Positions 26,185 to 36,732 of a stretch of DNA of 64,000 bases are shown here, in pieces. The notes under the pieces are model-generated. The model had not been told where the DNA came from. It saw only the letters and a list, made by a program, of their open reading frames with translations, and made no database searches. Source of the stretch: Suttonella sp. R2A3 (GTDB lineage Bacteria; Pseudomonadota; Gammaproteobacteria; Cardiobacteriales; Cardiobacteriaceae); NCBI RefSeq assembly GCF_021513215.1, contig NZ_CP090975.1, positions 241,501 to 305,500 on the forward strand, given 5' to 3'. The position numbers and the translations under genes are program-made. Position 1 is the stretch's first letter. The number at the start of each line of letters is the position of its first letter.

Positions 26185-26861
26185 GAGCGGTTTAGGTAAT
26201 GGTTGAGTAGGTTTTCAGCGGCTTGCTGTTCCGCTTTTTTGCGGCTGCTGCCGCGTGCAGACAGAGTGAACTGTTCGCTGCTCACCGACACTTCAAATTC
26301 GCGCGCGTGTTCAGGCCCTCGCTCGTCGGTGACTTCGTAGCTTGGTAGTGGCAGCCCACGACCTTGTAAATATTCCTGCAAACGCGTTTTGGCGTCTTTT
26401 AAGCTTTCTGCGGATGGTAAATGTTCAAGCACTTCGGCAAATAGCGCTAAGGTAAATCCACGACAGGTGGCAAAATCGCTATCAAGATAAACCGCGGCTA
26501 TAATCGCTTCGATGGCATCCGCCAAAGTTGATTCACGACGTGCGCCGCCGCTTTTCATTTCCCCAGAACCCAGTAATAAATAAGCGCCAATATTGAGCGA
26601 TTTAGCGAGTTTGGCCAGTTGGTTGCGGTTAACAATGCTTGCGCGCACCCGAGTCAGATTACCCTCAGGCTCATACGGCAGGCGAACAAATAATTCGGCG
26701 CTGATGATGGTTTCTAACAGGGCATCACCAAGGAATTCAAAGCGCTCATTATGCTCAGCGCTGTGACTACGATGGGTGAGCGCCTGTTTGAGGAGCGCAG
26801 CGTTTTCGAAGGTGTGTGGTAGCTGCGATTCGAGGCGCTGCCAGTCGCTCGCTTTATTCAA
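26181..26861 (-). CDS. rnc: Ribonuclease III
   Basis: 226 residues from the chosen start, the same length as E. coli RNase III. The catalytic signature is NERFEFLGDALLETIISAEL, with metal-binding Glu/Asp, and a second acidic cluster is in LADAIEAIIAAVYLDSD. The C-terminal double-stranded RNA-binding domain (about 155-225) ends in SSRKKAEQQAAENLL. It processes rRNA precursors and structured mRNAs. The frame is open back to GTG 26894, but a TTG at 26861, overlapping the lepB stop (TTGAATAA) after a GGA, gives the family-like N-terminus. The true start is uncertain among GTG and TTG codons. Confidence 0.95.
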   Translation of the reverse strand: MNKASDWQRLESQLPHTFENAALLKQALTHRSHSAEHNERFEFLGDALLETIISAELFVRLPYEPEGNLTRVRASIVNRNQLAKLAKSLNIGAYLLLGSGEMKSGGARRESTLADAIEAIIAAVYLDSDFATCRGFTLALFAEVLEHLPSAESLKDAKTRLQEYLQGRGLPLPSYEVTDERGPEHAREFEVSVSSEQFTLSARGSSRKKAEQQAAENLLNHYLNRS

Positions 26862-27834
26862 TGGAATTCCCGATACGACCACATTCACCTTCACCCAACA
26901 CGCAGTCGCTATTCATCCAGATAAACAACGCTTTACCGACAATATTGTCTTCCGGGACAAAGCCCCATGGGGTTTTTGACAGCGGATTATTATTATTCCA
27001 CATCCGCCCATCACGCGAGTTATCGCGATTATCGCCCATCACAAAAAACTGTCCTTCTGGAACGACAAATTCTCCTTGAGAGCGGTTACGCGCACGCTCA
27101 TCGTGCGCGAGTTGCATGATGTGTGGACGACCATCTAATTCTTCGCGATACCAATCAAACAATCCTTGCTCTTCCACTAAGGTTAAGGTTTGTTTCTCAT
27201 CATTAATGCTAACAATACCATCAGCAAAGCGAATTTTATCGCCAGGCAAGCCGATCACGCGCTTGATATAATTGACCGCAGGATCATTGGGATAGCGAAA
27301 GACCATCACATCACCACGTTCGACATTGCCAACTTCGATGATTTTGGTATGGATGACCGGCAGGCGTACACCATAGGCAAATTTGCTGGTGAGGATAAAA
27401 TCGCCGGCTTGTAAGTTCGGTTCCATCGATGCTGAAGGGATCTGGAAGGGTTCGTATAAAAATGAGCGCACAAACCAGACGATGAATAAAATCCAGAATA
27501 GCCCACTAAAAAACTCAATAAACTTTTCCTGCGGGTAGCAAGGGCGTTTGAGCCAAAGTAGTTCATTTCCTGCTAGCGGTTGTTTTTGTTCTAATTTATG
27601 CGCAATATGTTCATAAAGTGCTTTGTGCTTTTTCTTCAGTCGAGAAAAATTGAGCGCATTTAAGCGTTCGCTATAATCGTGGCGATCGGTTGCATCTTCA
27701 GCACGATTTTTAAACACGCGCTGCAAGCGTTTACGCTCTTTGCGATAGCTCATGCCATCAATGATATAAAAGATAAAACACACCACCACAGCGAGGGTGA
27801 GTATGAGTTCAAAATGCTCCATAAAGGCTTGCAT
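26854..27834 (-). CDS. lepB: Signal peptidase I
   Basis: 326 residues. Two N-terminal membrane segments (about 8-27 and 106-124) lie either side of a charged cytoplasmic loop. The nucleophile Ser136 is in IPSASMEPNLQAGD (usually PSGSM; here Ala replaces Gly), and the general base Lys191 is in NYIKRVIGLPGDKI. Box E is FVMGDNRDNSRDGR. It cleaves signal peptides from Sec/Tat substrates at the outer face of the inner membrane. A GGAG site precedes the ATG by 5 nt. It lies 8 nt downstream of lepA. Confidence 0.97.
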   Translation of the reverse strand: MQAFMEHFELILTLAVVVCFIFYIIDGMSYRKERKRLQRVFKNRAEDATDRHDYSERLNALNFSRLKKKHKALYEHIAHKLEQKQPLAGNELLWLKRPCYPQEKFIEFFSGLFWILFIVWFVRSFLYEPFQIPSASMEPNLQAGDFILTSKFAYGVRLPVIHTKIIEVGNVERGDVMVFRYPNDPAVNYIKRVIGLPGDKIRFADGIVSINDEKQTLTLVEEQGLFDWYREELDGRPHIMQLAHDERARNRSQGEFVVPEGQFFVMGDNRDNSRDGRMWNNNNPLSKTPWGFVPEDNIVGKALFIWMNSDCVLGEGECGRIGNSIE

Positions 27835-27842
27835 TGTGGCTC

Positions 27843-29642
27843 CTAATTACTGTTGTTATCGACTTTAAGTACGGCAAGAAACGCTTCCTGCGGAATTTCT
27901 ACGCTGCCGACTTGCTTCATGCGTTTTTTACCCGCTTTCTGCTTTTCTAATAATTTACGTTTACGCGACACATCACCACCGTAGCATTTCGCCAATACGT
28001 TTTTACGCATCGCTTTAACCGTAGAGCGCGCAATGATATGTGTGCCAATAGCAGCCTGAATAGCAACTTCAAACATTTGCCGAGGAATGAGCTCTTTCAT
28101 CCGTTCAACCAATTCACGGCCGCGAGGCTGTGCCTGCTCCTTATGGACAATCACCGACAAGGAGTCGACTTTATCGCCATTAATGAGGACATCCAAGCAG
28201 ACCAGTTTTGCCGGCTCAAAGCGGAGAAATTCATAGTCAAATGAAGCAAAACCACGACTGACTGATTTTAAACGGTCAAAGAAGTCCAAGACCACTTCAC
28301 TCATCGGCATCTCAAACTTGAGCTGCACCTGCCCACCAGCGTATTGCATGTCTTTTTGCACGCCGCGTTTTTCAATACACAAGCCTATCACAGCACCTAA
28401 ATAGTCTTGCGGGACGAGAATATTGGCGGCAATGATTGGTTCGCGAATTTCAGCGATTTCATTGGGTGGTGGAAGTTTGCTTGGGTTATCGATCGGCAGG
28501 ATCTCACCATCGGTGGTTTGAACTTCATAGACCACTGTTGGTGCGGTGGTGATCAAATCGAGATCATATTCACGTTCCAGCCGTTCTTGGATGATTTCCA
28601 TATGTAACATACCAAGAAAACCACAGCGGAAGCCAAAGCCAAGCGCTTGAGAGGTCTCTGGCTCGTAAAACAACGACGCATCATTGAGGCATAATTTAGA
28701 TAAGGCTTCGCGTAAATCCTCGTAGTCATCTGACTCAACCGGGAATAAACCGGCAAAAACCCGTGGTTGCACCTGACGAAAACCGGGTAAGCGTTTTTCG
28801 GTCGGGTTGGCGGCGTCCGTTAATGTATCGCCAACCGGCGCGCCGTTAATATCTTTAATCCCAGCAATCACAAACCCAACTTCCCCCGCCTTAAGCGCAT
28901 CGCGTTCAAGGGGTTTTGGGGTAAAAATCCCGAGTTTAGTAATTAAAAACTCATCGCCTGTGCTCATCACACGCATTTTTTGTTTGACCTTTAACGCACC
29001 GTCAAAAACACGCACTAGAGACACAACCCCAACATACGGATCAAACCATGAATCAATAATTAGCGCCTTCGCTGGCGCTTCGGGTTCACCTTTCGGTGGC
29101 GGGATTTTCTCAATCAATTGCTCAAGCAGTTCTTCAATACCAATACCGGTTTTCGCACTGACTTGTAAGGTGTCTTCAGTATCTAGGCCGATAATATCTT
29201 CAATTTCCTCCATCACACGAATAGGCTCGGCAGAAGGGAGGTCGATTTTGTTGAGCACTGGTAAGACCTCTAAGTCTTGCTCAATCGCGGTGTAGCAATT
29301 TGCGACACTTTGCGCTTCAACGCCTTGCGCTGCGTCAACGACTAACAAAGCCCCTTCACACGCATAAAGAGAACGCGAGACTTCGTAAGAGAAGTCAACG
29401 TGTCCTGGGGTGTCGATAAAATTCAGCTGATAGGTTTGTCCATTTTTGGCCTGATAATTTAATGAGACACTTTGCGCTTTGATGGTAATCCCACGCTCAC
29501 GTTCCAAGTCCATCGAATCTAAGACTTGGGCCGCCATTTCGCGCTCGGTCAGGCCACCACAAACCTGGATAAAGCGGTCAGAGAGCGTTGATTTGCCGTG
29601 ATCGATGTGGGCAATGATGGAGAAGTTACGAATATTCTGCAT
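27843..29642 (-). CDS. lepA: Elongation factor 4 (LepA)
   Basis: 599 residues, full length. The GTPase has [22 protein letters not shown] and [10 protein letters not shown]. The LepA-specific C-terminal domain is seen in [29 protein letters not shown]. It is a ribosomal GTPase linked to back-translocation and 30S assembly. It is the first gene of the operon with lepB, rnc and era. A TATACT that could be a -10 lies on the minus strand at 29682-29687. Confidence 0.98.
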   Translation of the reverse strand: MQNIRNFSIIAHIDHGKSTLSDRFIQVCGGLTEREMAAQVLDSMDLERERGITIKAQSVSLNYQAKNGQTYQLNFIDTPGHVDFSYEVSRSLYACEGALLVVDAAQGVEAQSVANCYTAIEQDLEVLPVLNKIDLPSAEPIRVMEEIEDIIGLDTEDTLQVSAKTGIGIEELLEQLIEKIPPPKGEPEAPAKALIIDSWFDPYVGVVSLVRVFDGALKVKQKMRVMSTGDEFLITKLGIFTPKPLERDALKAGEVGFVIAGIKDINGAPVGDTLTDAANPTEKRLPGFRQVQPRVFAGLFPVESDDYEDLREALSKLCLNDASLFYEPETSQALGFGFRCGFLGMLHMEIIQERLEREYDLDLITTAPTVVYEVQTTDGEILPIDNPSKLPPPNEIAEIREPIIAANILVPQDYLGAVIGLCIEKRGVQKDMQYAGGQVQLKFEMPMSEVVLDFFDRLKSVSRGFASFDYEFLRFEPAKLVCLDVLINGDKVDSLSVIVHKEQAQPRGRELVERMKELIPRQMFEVAIQAAIGTHIIARSTVKAMRKNVLAKCYGGDVSRKRKLLEKQKAGKKRMKQVGSVEIPQEAFLAVLKVDNNSN

Positions 29643-29931
29643 AATAAAGCGTTATAAAGCGGTTATCGGTAAAAGGCGCATAGTATAGACAAATCCGACC
29701 TTTACTGCAGCATATTGTGTTGCGATGTGGTAAATCTCTGATTATAGCGAGGACGTATCTTTTTCTATGCTCGTTGATCAAGCCCATTGCAGGCGTTTAT
29801 TAGGCATTAGTTTGATCAATAGGGAGAAGTTTATGTTGCACAATATTCTTATTCTAAAGTGATTTCTATGAGAGAGGTGCAATAGTGGCGGTTTTTTCTT
29901 ACAATGATTGTTTTGATTTTTGAGTTTCTCA
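29643..29931. other. Divergent intergenic region between lepA and ftsK
   Basis: About 289 nt without a gene. On the minus strand TATACT (29687-29682) is a possible lepA -10, with no good -35. Two copies of the 8-bp palindrome TTGATCAA occur at 29774-29781 and 29812-29819, 38 bp apart. No terminator or RNA gene was recognised. Confidence 0.4.
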
Positions 29932-32538
29932 ATGACCTCATCCCATTCTCATGACAACTGGTTGGTGCAATTGCGCCGCGGGTTCACCGATTTATGGTTT
30001 TTGCTCTCGATCACGCTCGGGATCGGTTTATTATTGGTTTTGCTCGGTTATCACGCAGGCGACCCCGGCTGGAGTACGTCTGGTGGCGGTGAAGCGCAGC
30101 ACTGGTTTGGTGCAATAGGCGCTTATCTTGCTGATGCGCTGCTATCTCTATTGGGTTATGGCGCTTATTTTATCCCGATCGGTCTGATATTAGTCGGCTG
30201 GCAGAGTGCTAAAACGGCACAACTCAGTATGGAGCGCTTAGGGTTTAGCGTGCTCAGCTTTGTCGCGGTCACCATTGCGCTATGTGGGATTTTAACCTTG
30301 CACTGGGACAAGCCAATAAACAGCATCGCGGTGACTGGCGGAGGATTTTTAGGGCAGATACTTAATATTGAACTCTTAAGTCGTCTGCAATTACCGCTCG
30401 TGATGGCAATCTATAGTGTGATTGTCCTTTTTGGTTTAACCATCTTACTCAGCATTCGTTGGGGTACGGTGTTAGAAAAAATTGGTTCAATGGTGTTTTT
30501 GGCAGGCGCTGCGATTATTGCCTGGTTTGGCTTAATGGGTAAAAAACGTGGCGTTGATGCCTCAGAACCACCAAGCAGCCAAGCTGAAGCTGACCAACGC
30601 CGCTTGGATATTAAGCAACGTTTAGAGCCCTTGCTTTCCCTTGAAGACGAGGATGATGCGGCATTAAGTTGGCAGGATTATCAATCTGAAGAGTTCGGTG
30701 AATATTTAAGTACAGAACCTCAAGATCAAGAACCACGATTATCAAGCTTTGGTACTCAGCCAGAGGTTGAAGACGCGCCGATGGAACCATCTTTATGGGG
30801 CGATGATGGTGAGCTTGTTATAGAGGAATCTGACAGTGCTGAAGCAGAGCCCGTTTGGCCAGAAGTAACAGCACAAGAACCGCCAGCTCCTATTGATGAT
30901 GGCTTTGATAATTTAGTTGATGAGGTTGAAGAACGCCCAGCGGCAAGTGTGACTTCAGGACAAATGCGAGTGCGTATGCCACAGGGCAGCCAATCGCCGA
31001 TGCCCAAAACGACCGGCCAACAGCAAGAGGGCGTTTATCAACTCCCGCCATTATCGCTTTTATCCACGCCGCCACCTAGAGAGAACCTCTATAGCGGCGA
31101 TGAAATTGAAGCGATGAAAACGCAGGTTGAAGAAGCATTGCGTAATTATCGCTTAGATGTTCAGGTGGCTAATGTTGCGGTTGGCCCAGTGGTCACACGC
31201 CTAGAACTCGACCTCGCTCCAGGCATCAAAGTCAACCAGGTATCTAATTTAGATAAAGATTTGGCGCGATCGTTATCAGTACCTAGCGTACGGGTTGTGG
31301 ATGTGATTCCCGGTAAACCGTATATTGGTTTAGAAATCCCGAACCGCAAACGGGAAACCGTGCATTTGCGCAGCGTATTAGAGTCTAGCGCGTATCGCGC
31401 GCAAAACTCACCATTAACCTTGGTGCTTGGTGGTGATATTGCCGGGCAGCCAGTGGTGGCAAATTTAGGCAAAATGCCGCATTTACTGGTCGCTGGTACG
31501 ACCGGTTCGGGTAAGTCAGTGGCGATTAATGTCATGCTCGCCAGTATGCTGTATAAAGCAAAACCGGATGAATTGAAGTTGATTTTGGTTGATCCAAAGA
31601 TGCTTGAAATGTCGATGTATGAAGACATTCCACATCTGCTCACGCCAGTGGTGACTGACATGAACGACGCAGAAAATGCATTGCGTTGGGCGGTTGCCGA
31701 AATGGAACGCCGCTATCAACTGATGGCAGCGATGAAAGTGCGTAGCATTGCCGGGTTCAATGAACTGATCGCTGAAAAAGAAGCCCAAGGTGAACGCCTT
31801 GATGATCCATTGTGGCGTGCTGAAGACTATTTAGGCATTGCCCATCGTCCACCGAAGCTGGAAAAACTCCCGTTTATCGTCATTGTGATTGATGAGTTGG
31901 CCGATATGATGATGGCGGTCGGTAAAAAAGTGGAAGAACTGATTGCGCGGATTGCACAAAAAGCACGTGCGGCTGGAATTCATCTCATTTTAGCCACCCA
32001 GCGTCCGTCAGTGGATGTGATTACCGGTTTGATTAAGGCCAATGTACCGACACGTATTTCATTCCAGGTATCGTCGAAAATTGATTCACGAACGATTATC
32101 GACCAACAGGGCGCTGAAAGCCTGCTCGGTAATGGCGATATGCTCTTTGTGCCGCCGGGTAGCGCGGCACCACAGCGTGTGCATGGTGCGTTTATCAATG
32201 ACCATGAAGTTGATGAATTAACAACCTTTATTAAATCACAAGGCACACCTGATTATGAGGAAGCGATTGTCAGTCCAGTGGCGGCTGAAGATCTTGGTGC
32301 TTTTGGCGCGAGCGAAAAAAGCAATGACCCTGAACAAGATCCGAATTATGACGAAGCGGTAGCACTCGCTGCTGAGCATGGCACAGTGTCCATCTCATGG
32401 TTGCAACGACGTCTGGGTATTGGTTATAACCGATCTGCTCGGATTGTTGAGGCGATGGAACGCGCTGGGGTTGTTTCAGCACCAGGCGGTAATGGAACGC
32501 GTAAAGTGTTAATCAGTAAGCCTAAAGATGATTTTTGA
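29932..32538 (+). CDS. ftsK: DNA translocase FtsK
   Basis: About 868 residues, short compared with E. coli (1329) because the Pro/Gln-rich linker is brief and acidic (about 205-385). The N-terminus has four to five membrane helices (about 20-205) that place it at the septum. The motor has Walker A VAGTTGSGKSVAINVML and Walker B VIVIDELADMMMAVG. The C-terminal gamma winged helix (about 800-865, ISWLQRRLGIGYNRSARIVE) recognises KOPS and activates XerCD; xerD is also in this window. A TTG at 29920 is in frame; I chose the ATG at 29932, with only a weak ribosome-binding site. Confidence 0.97.
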   Translation: MTSSHSHDNWLVQLRRGFTDLWFLLSITLGIGLLLVLLGYHAGDPGWSTSGGGEAQHWFGAIGAYLADALLSLLGYGAYFIPIGLILVGWQSAKTAQLSMERLGFSVLSFVAVTIALCGILTLHWDKPINSIAVTGGGFLGQILNIELLSRLQLPLVMAIYSVIVLFGLTILLSIRWGTVLEKIGSMVFLAGAAIIAWFGLMGKKRGVDASEPPSSQAEADQRRLDIKQRLEPLLSLEDEDDAALSWQDYQSEEFGEYLSTEPQDQEPRLSSFGTQPEVEDAPMEPSLWGDDGELVIEESDSAEAEPVWPEVTAQEPPAPIDDGFDNLVDEVEERPAASVTSGQMRVRMPQGSQSPMPKTTGQQQEGVYQLPPLSLLSTPPPRENLYSGDEIEAMKTQVEEALRNYRLDVQVANVAVGPVVTRLELDLAPGIKVNQVSNLDKDLARSLSVPSVRVVDVIPGKPYIGLEIPNRKRETVHLRSVLESSAYRAQNSPLTLVLGGDIAGQPVVANLGKMPHLLVAGTTGSGKSVAINVMLASMLYKAKPDELKLILVDPKMLEMSMYEDIPHLLTPVVTDMNDAENALRWAVAEMERRYQLMAAMKVRSIAGFNELIAEKEAQGERLDDPLWRAEDYLGIAHRPPKLEKLPFIVIVIDELADMMMAVGKKVEELIARIAQKARAAGIHLILATQRPSVDVITGLIKANVPTRISFQVSSKIDSRTIIDQQGAESLLGNGDMLFVPPGSAAPQRVHGAFINDHEVDELTTFIKSQGTPDYEEAIVSPVAAEDLGAFGASEKSNDPEQDPNYDEAVALAAEHGTVSISWLQRRLGIGYNRSARIVEAMERAGVVSAPGGNGTRKVLISKPKDDF

Positions 32539-32610
32539 TGAGGACATTGTCATATCGATTGCCGCTCAATGCGTTAGGCTAGATTTTTGAACTTTTATAA
32601 GGACTGACAC

Positions 32611-33339
32611 ATGAAAGCAATTTTGCGTCCCTTTATTGGTGTATTCCTGGGCCTGCCGCTACTCGCTAGCGCGCAACTCTTTGATAAAACGGTTGAACAA
32701 GAAGCAGTCCAAGTTGCACCAAGTGAAGAGCAGGCAGTCACTGCCAGCGAACAAACGGATCAAGCAGTCAGTTCTCTAGCGAACTATATCGATCAAACCA
32801 ACACGCTCACTGGCAATTTTGTGCAAGTGGTTTATAGCGATCGTGGCGAAGAACGCTCAGGAGGCCAATTCTGGCTCAAACGTCCGGGAAAATTTTTCTG
32901 GGATTATCAAACCCCATACGCACAGAAAATCATTAGCGATGGGCAAAAAGTTACTCATTATGATATTGATTTAGCGCAAGTGAGCATCACCAACCGTGAA
33001 GAATTAAGTGGTGATGTGGCGATGAATTTATTGGTTGGCGATAAGAAGCTCTCTGAGTCATTCCATGTTAAGCAGCAAACGCCAAACAATGCACCTGTGC
33101 TCATACAATTTAATGATCAAGGATTGCAATACTTCAAACTTGAGCCATTAAACAGTAATGAAGATATCGATCAAGTCTGGGTGGTGATGCAAAATGGCGC
33201 GTTATCGGTGATTTATATTGATACCGGCGTCGGACAACAAAGCCTGATTTCTTTGCAAAATGTCACGCGCAACGCTGCGATTGCTGATAGTCAATTTCGC
33301 TTTAAGGCGCCCGAAGGGGTTGATGTGATAGGCGGCTAA
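32611..33339 (+). CDS. lolA: Outer-membrane lipoprotein carrier protein LolA
   Basis: 242 residues with a signal peptide (about 1-22, ending LLASAQ). A spacer of about 30 Glu/Gln-rich residues precedes the LolA fold, an extension over the E. coli protein. The fold opens with TLTGNFVQVVYSDRGEERSGGQFWLKRPGKF, where the Arg and aromatic residues are typical, and continues with ISDGQKVTHYD. It ferries lipoproteins across the periplasm from LolCDE to LolB. An AAGGA site precedes the ATG, and the gene lies between ftsK and rarA as in many gammaproteobacteria. Confidence 0.94.
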   Translation: MKAILRPFIGVFLGLPLLASAQLFDKTVEQEAVQVAPSEEQAVTASEQTDQAVSSLANYIDQTNTLTGNFVQVVYSDRGEERSGGQFWLKRPGKFFWDYQTPYAQKIISDGQKVTHYDIDLAQVSITNREELSGDVAMNLLVGDKKLSESFHVKQQTPNNAPVLIQFNDQGLQYFKLEPLNSNEDIDQVWVVMQNGALSVIYIDTGVGQQSLISLQNVTRNAAIADSQFRFKAPEGVDVIGG

Positions 33340-33340
33340 C

Positions 33341-34648
33341 ATGGCTTCGCAGCAAGGGTTGTTCGATCAATCTGGTGCGTATAAGCCGCTCGCTGAACGC
33401 TTACGCCCGAAAACACTCGAAGCGTATATTGGCCAACGCCATATTTTAGATGAAGGGCGGCCGCTAGCAGTTGCCCTGGCTAAAGGCGAACCCGTTTCGA
33501 TGCTGCTCTGGGGGCCGCCCGGCTGTGGTAAAACTACTTTGGCGTTGTTGTGCGCTGATTATATGCACGCCCAGTTTATTCGCTTATCTGCCGTATTTTC
33601 AGGGGTTAAAGATGTGCGTGAAGCGGTTACCAAAGCCCAGCAACATGCTTCTCTCGGGCAACGCACTGTGCTCTTTATCGATGAAATACACCGTTTTAAT
33701 AAAGCACAGCAAGATGCATTTTTACCCTATGTCGAAGATGGCACGCTCACCCTGATTGGCGCAACCACTGAAAATCCATCGTTTCACCTTAATAATGCGC
33801 TGCTCTCAAGACTGCGCGTGTTTCATCTATCGCGCTTAAGTGAAGAAGAGTTGGTGCAAACCTTGCGTCAAGGCCTTGAGGCATTAGCGCTCAAAGATAT
33901 TGACGATCACTTTTTAACCCAGATTGCCTATCATGCCGACGGTGATGCACGTAAAGCGATTAACTGGCTGGAAGCCTGGGCTTTTTTACTCACCCAAGGA
34001 GGAGAGGCTGAACAAACGCTTAATCAAGTGCTTGCGGATCAACCAAAGGCGTTTGATAAACAAGGCGATTGGTTTTACGAACTGCTATCGGCTTTTCATA
34101 AATCACTGCGTGGATCAAGCGCTGATGGAGCGATGTATTGGTTCGCGCGGATGGTTGATGGGGGTGCGGATCCGCTGACTATTGCACGGCGAATGCTGTG
34201 TGTGGCCAGTGAAGATATCGGTAATGCCGATCCGCAGGCGTTAAACGTTGCGCTCAATGCGTATATGACCTATGAGCGCTTGGGCAGTCCGGAAGGACAT
34301 CTCGCTTTAGCCCAAGCGGTGACTTATTTAGCGATGGCGCCAAAAAGTAACGCCAGTTACGCGGCGATGAACCGCGCCTTTGCGATTGTCAAAGACCATC
34401 CGGCCTACGATGTGCCCAATCATCTACGTAATGCGCCCACCAAGTTACACAAAAGCGAAGGCTACGGTAAACATTATCGTTACGCGCATGATGAACCGCA
34501 GGCTTATGCGGCTGGGCAAGTGTACTTACCGCCTGAATTGGCAGAAATGACGTTTTATGAACCGAATCGTCGTGGCTTTGAAATTAAACTCGCCGATAAG
34601 TTGGCACAATTACGTCAACTAGACGCGCAGGCTAAGCGTAACGATTGA
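33341..34648 (+). CDS. rarA: Replication-associated recombination protein A (RarA/MgsA), AAA+ ATPase
   Basis: 435 residues, the family norm. An N-terminal clamp-loader-like AAA+ module has Walker A LLWGPPGCGKTTLALL, Walker B VLFIDEIHRFNKAQQDAFLP, and sensor 1 LIGATTENPSFHLN. The C-terminal tetramerisation domain includes KSLRGSSADGAMYWFARM. It acts at stalled replication forks. It starts 2 nt after lolA and ends 2 nt before the convergent aat stop. Confidence 0.96.
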   Translation: MASQQGLFDQSGAYKPLAERLRPKTLEAYIGQRHILDEGRPLAVALAKGEPVSMLLWGPPGCGKTTLALLCADYMHAQFIRLSAVFSGVKDVREAVTKAQQHASLGQRTVLFIDEIHRFNKAQQDAFLPYVEDGTLTLIGATTENPSFHLNNALLSRLRVFHLSRLSEEELVQTLRQGLEALALKDIDDHFLTQIAYHADGDARKAINWLEAWAFLLTQGGEAEQTLNQVLADQPKAFDKQGDWFYELLSAFHKSLRGSSADGAMYWFARMVDGGADPLTIARRMLCVASEDIGNADPQALNVALNAYMTYERLGSPEGHLALAQAVTYLAMAPKSNASYAAMNRAFAIVKDHPAYDVPNHLRNAPTKLHKSEGYGKHYRYAHDEPQAYAAGQVYLPPELAEMTFYEPNRRGFEIKLADKLAQLRQLDAQAKRND

Positions 34649-34650
34649 CA

Positions 34651-35328
34651 CTAGATTGGTATGATGGTTTTATCCTGCCAAGAACCGCGCAAACGATCCG
34701 GGTCGCCAGTGAGTAAAGAAAGGTAATCTTCGCGAGAAATATTGATCGCCCCCATGCTCGCTAAGTGTTCGGTAAGAAATTGACAGTCAAGATAGTCAAT
34801 ATGGTTTTGACTTAGGGTCAAACATAGGGAAACCAAAGCGATTTTTGACGCATTTTGATGCAAACTAAACATCGATTCGCCGCAAAAAATGCGATTGAGC
34901 GCTACGCCATAAAGCCCACCAATCAGGGTGTCATCTTGCCAAACTTCAATACTGTGCGCGCGACCTTGTCGATGTAACTCGCTATAGCTAAAGACCATCT
35001 TCTCATCAATCCAGCTTTCGCCATGCACCTCGCGGCAGTAACCCATCACACGGGCAAATGCTTGATCAAAGCTGAGGCGAACATCATTCTGGCGCACAAA
35101 ACGCTTTAAACTGCGACTGATGTGAACGTTGTGACAAGGAATCACCGCACGCACCGGTGGCGACCACCATAAAATGGGTTGTGCATCACTAAACCAAGGA
35201 AAAATCCCCTGACAATGCGCGCTAAACACACGTGCGGGTTCTAAATCGCCACCGATGGCGAGTAATCCATCTTCATTCGCGGCGCGTGGATCAGGAAACT
35301 CATAAAGATGGCTTGGCTTTGGTGGCAT
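34651..35328 (-). CDS. aat: Leucyl/phenylalanyl-tRNA--protein transferase
   Basis: About 225 residues. It attaches Leu or Phe to N-terminal Arg/Lys residues, marking proteins for ClpAP (N-degron pathway). Family motifs are FPDPRAANEDGLLAIGGDL, GIFPWFSDAQPILWWSPPVR and the catalytic-region GGLYGVALNRIFCGESMFS. The frame is open to 35418, but conserved sequence begins at the Met at 35328, overlapping the end of the UDP-glucose dehydrogenase gene by 29 nt. No clear ribosome-binding site supports any start, so coupling to the upstream gene is likely. Confidence 0.94.
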   Translation of the reverse strand: MPPKPSHLYEFPDPRAANEDGLLAIGGDLEPARVFSAHCQGIFPWFSDAQPILWWSPPVRAVIPCHNVHISRSLKRFVRQNDVRLSFDQAFARVMGYCREVHGESWIDEKMVFSYSELHRQGRAHSIEVWQDDTLIGGLYGVALNRIFCGESMFSLHQNASKIALVSLCLTLSQNHIDYLDCQFLTEHLASMGAINISREDYLSLLTGDPDRLRGSWQDKTIIPI

Positions 35329-36664
35329 GATTGAGCGTAGGTAAACCTCGACCGATGCCATAATAACGCAGTCCATAACTTGCGACCAAGGCTGGATCGT
35401 ATAAATTCCGACCATCAATGATCAACCGGTCTCTCAACGTTTCTTTTAACGCTATAAAGTCTGGGCTTTGGAAAGCGCGCCAATCGGTGACGATAATTAG
35501 CGCATCAGCGTCGCTGATGGCCTGCATCGGGGTGTCGTGAAATGTCAGGTTCTCAGCACTCGTAAATACCGCTGCTAAAGCCTTCATCGCTTGCGGGTCG
35601 TGTAAGCGGATGTGACAGCCTTTAGCCAATAAACTTTTGATTAGGGGAATGGCAGGGGTTTCACGAATGTCGTCGGTATTGGCCTTAAATGCACCGCCCC
35701 AAATGGCAAACGTTTGCTTATCTCCTAGTTCAGGATAGCAATGCTCAACCATTCTAAACAGGCGCAATTTTTGCTGCTCATTGATGCGCATGGTTGCCTC
35801 AAGCATCGGCGCGTCAATCGCTTGCGCACGTGCCGTAGCATTGAGCGCCCGTAAGTCTTTAGGAAAACACGAACCACCAAAACCACAGCCGGCGTAGAGA
35901 AAATCGTAACCAATTCGAGGGTCAGCACCAATACCCAAGCGTACTTGGTCGATATCAGCACCGGTTTGTTCAGCAATCGCCGCCATTTCATTGATAAAGC
36001 TGATGCGTGTGGCAAGCATGGCGTTAGCAGCATACTTAGTCAGCTCTGCTGAATGAATATCCATCGTCATAATTCGATTATGATTGCGGTTAAATGGGCT
36101 GTAGAGCGCTCGCATTTTTGCCAGTGGTCTGTCATTATCAGCACCAATAATAATGCGATCAGGGCGCATAAAATCAGCAACCGCAGCACCTTCTTTCAGA
36201 AATTCCGGATTAACAACCATATCAAATTCTATCTTACTGTTGCGCTTAGTAATCGCTTCGCTGATCAGTGCTTTAACACGATGCGCTGTACCAATGGGTG
36301 CGGTGGATTTATTGACGATGATTGCCTCATGTTCTAAAAAGCGACCAATCGATTCCGCGACAGAAAGTAAGGCGCTTAAATCTGTATTGCCATCGGCATC
36401 ATTCGGCGTGCCAACGGCAATAAACTGAATTTCGCCAAAACGAACGGTCTCTTGTACGTCAGTGGTGAACCATAGCCGACCTTGCTCGATATTGCGCTGC
36501 ACAATCGCTTCAAGTCCTGGCTCATAAATTGGGATTTGGCCATTACTCAGCTGTGCGACGCGGTTCGCATCAATATCCATCGCCAAGACATTATTGCCAC
36601 TATCAGCGAGCAAAGCGGCGCTGACCAAGCCAACATAACCACAGCCGTAGAAACTAATTCGCAT
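35300..36664 (-). CDS. UDP-glucose 6-dehydrogenase
   Basis: About 454 residues. It oxidises UDP-glucose to UDP-glucuronate with two NAD+, feeding surface polysaccharide synthesis. The NAD-binding motif is FYGCGYVGLVSAALLADSG, the catalytic Cys is in AGCGFGGSCFPKDLRAL, and the UDP-binding C-terminal part has WGGAFKANTDDIRETPAI. The ATG at 36664 follows AAGGAG by 8 nt; an in-frame GTG three codons earlier overlaps that site and is rejected. No other sugar-nucleotide genes are nearby. The symbol ugd/udg varies by species, so I leave it blank. Confidence 0.95.
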   Translation of the reverse strand: MRISFYGCGYVGLVSAALLADSGNNVLAMDIDANRVAQLSNGQIPIYEPGLEAIVQRNIEQGRLWFTTDVQETVRFGEIQFIAVGTPNDADGNTDLSALLSVAESIGRFLEHEAIIVNKSTAPIGTAHRVKALISEAITKRNSKIEFDMVVNPEFLKEGAAVADFMRPDRIIIGADNDRPLAKMRALYSPFNRNHNRIMTMDIHSAELTKYAANAMLATRISFINEMAAIAEQTGADIDQVRLGIGADPRIGYDFLYAGCGFGGSCFPKDLRALNATARAQAIDAPMLEATMRINEQQKLRLFRMVEHCYPELGDKQTFAIWGGAFKANTDDIRETPAIPLIKSLLAKGCHIRLHDPQAMKALAAVFTSAENLTFHDTPMQAISDADALIIVTDWRAFQSPDFIALKETLRDRLIIDGRNLYDPALVASYGLRYYGIGRGLPTLNHATKAKPSL

Positions 36665-36732
36665 CGCATACACTCCTTAATCAGGTTGGGTTTTGAGTGT
36701 ATGGAGGGAATGTTGCAGGAATAAGTCAGGGC

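Noticed and set aside
29774-29819. Two TTGATCAA palindromes in the lepA-ftsK gap as a possible regulator site
   Set aside because: The 8-mer is short and the TGATCA core is common in this genome's base composition; no flanking conservation can be shown.
36053-36428. Plus-strand open frames within the UDP-glucose dehydrogenase gene
   Set aside because: They are antisense to a clearly conserved gene, show no domain features and lack ribosome-binding sites.
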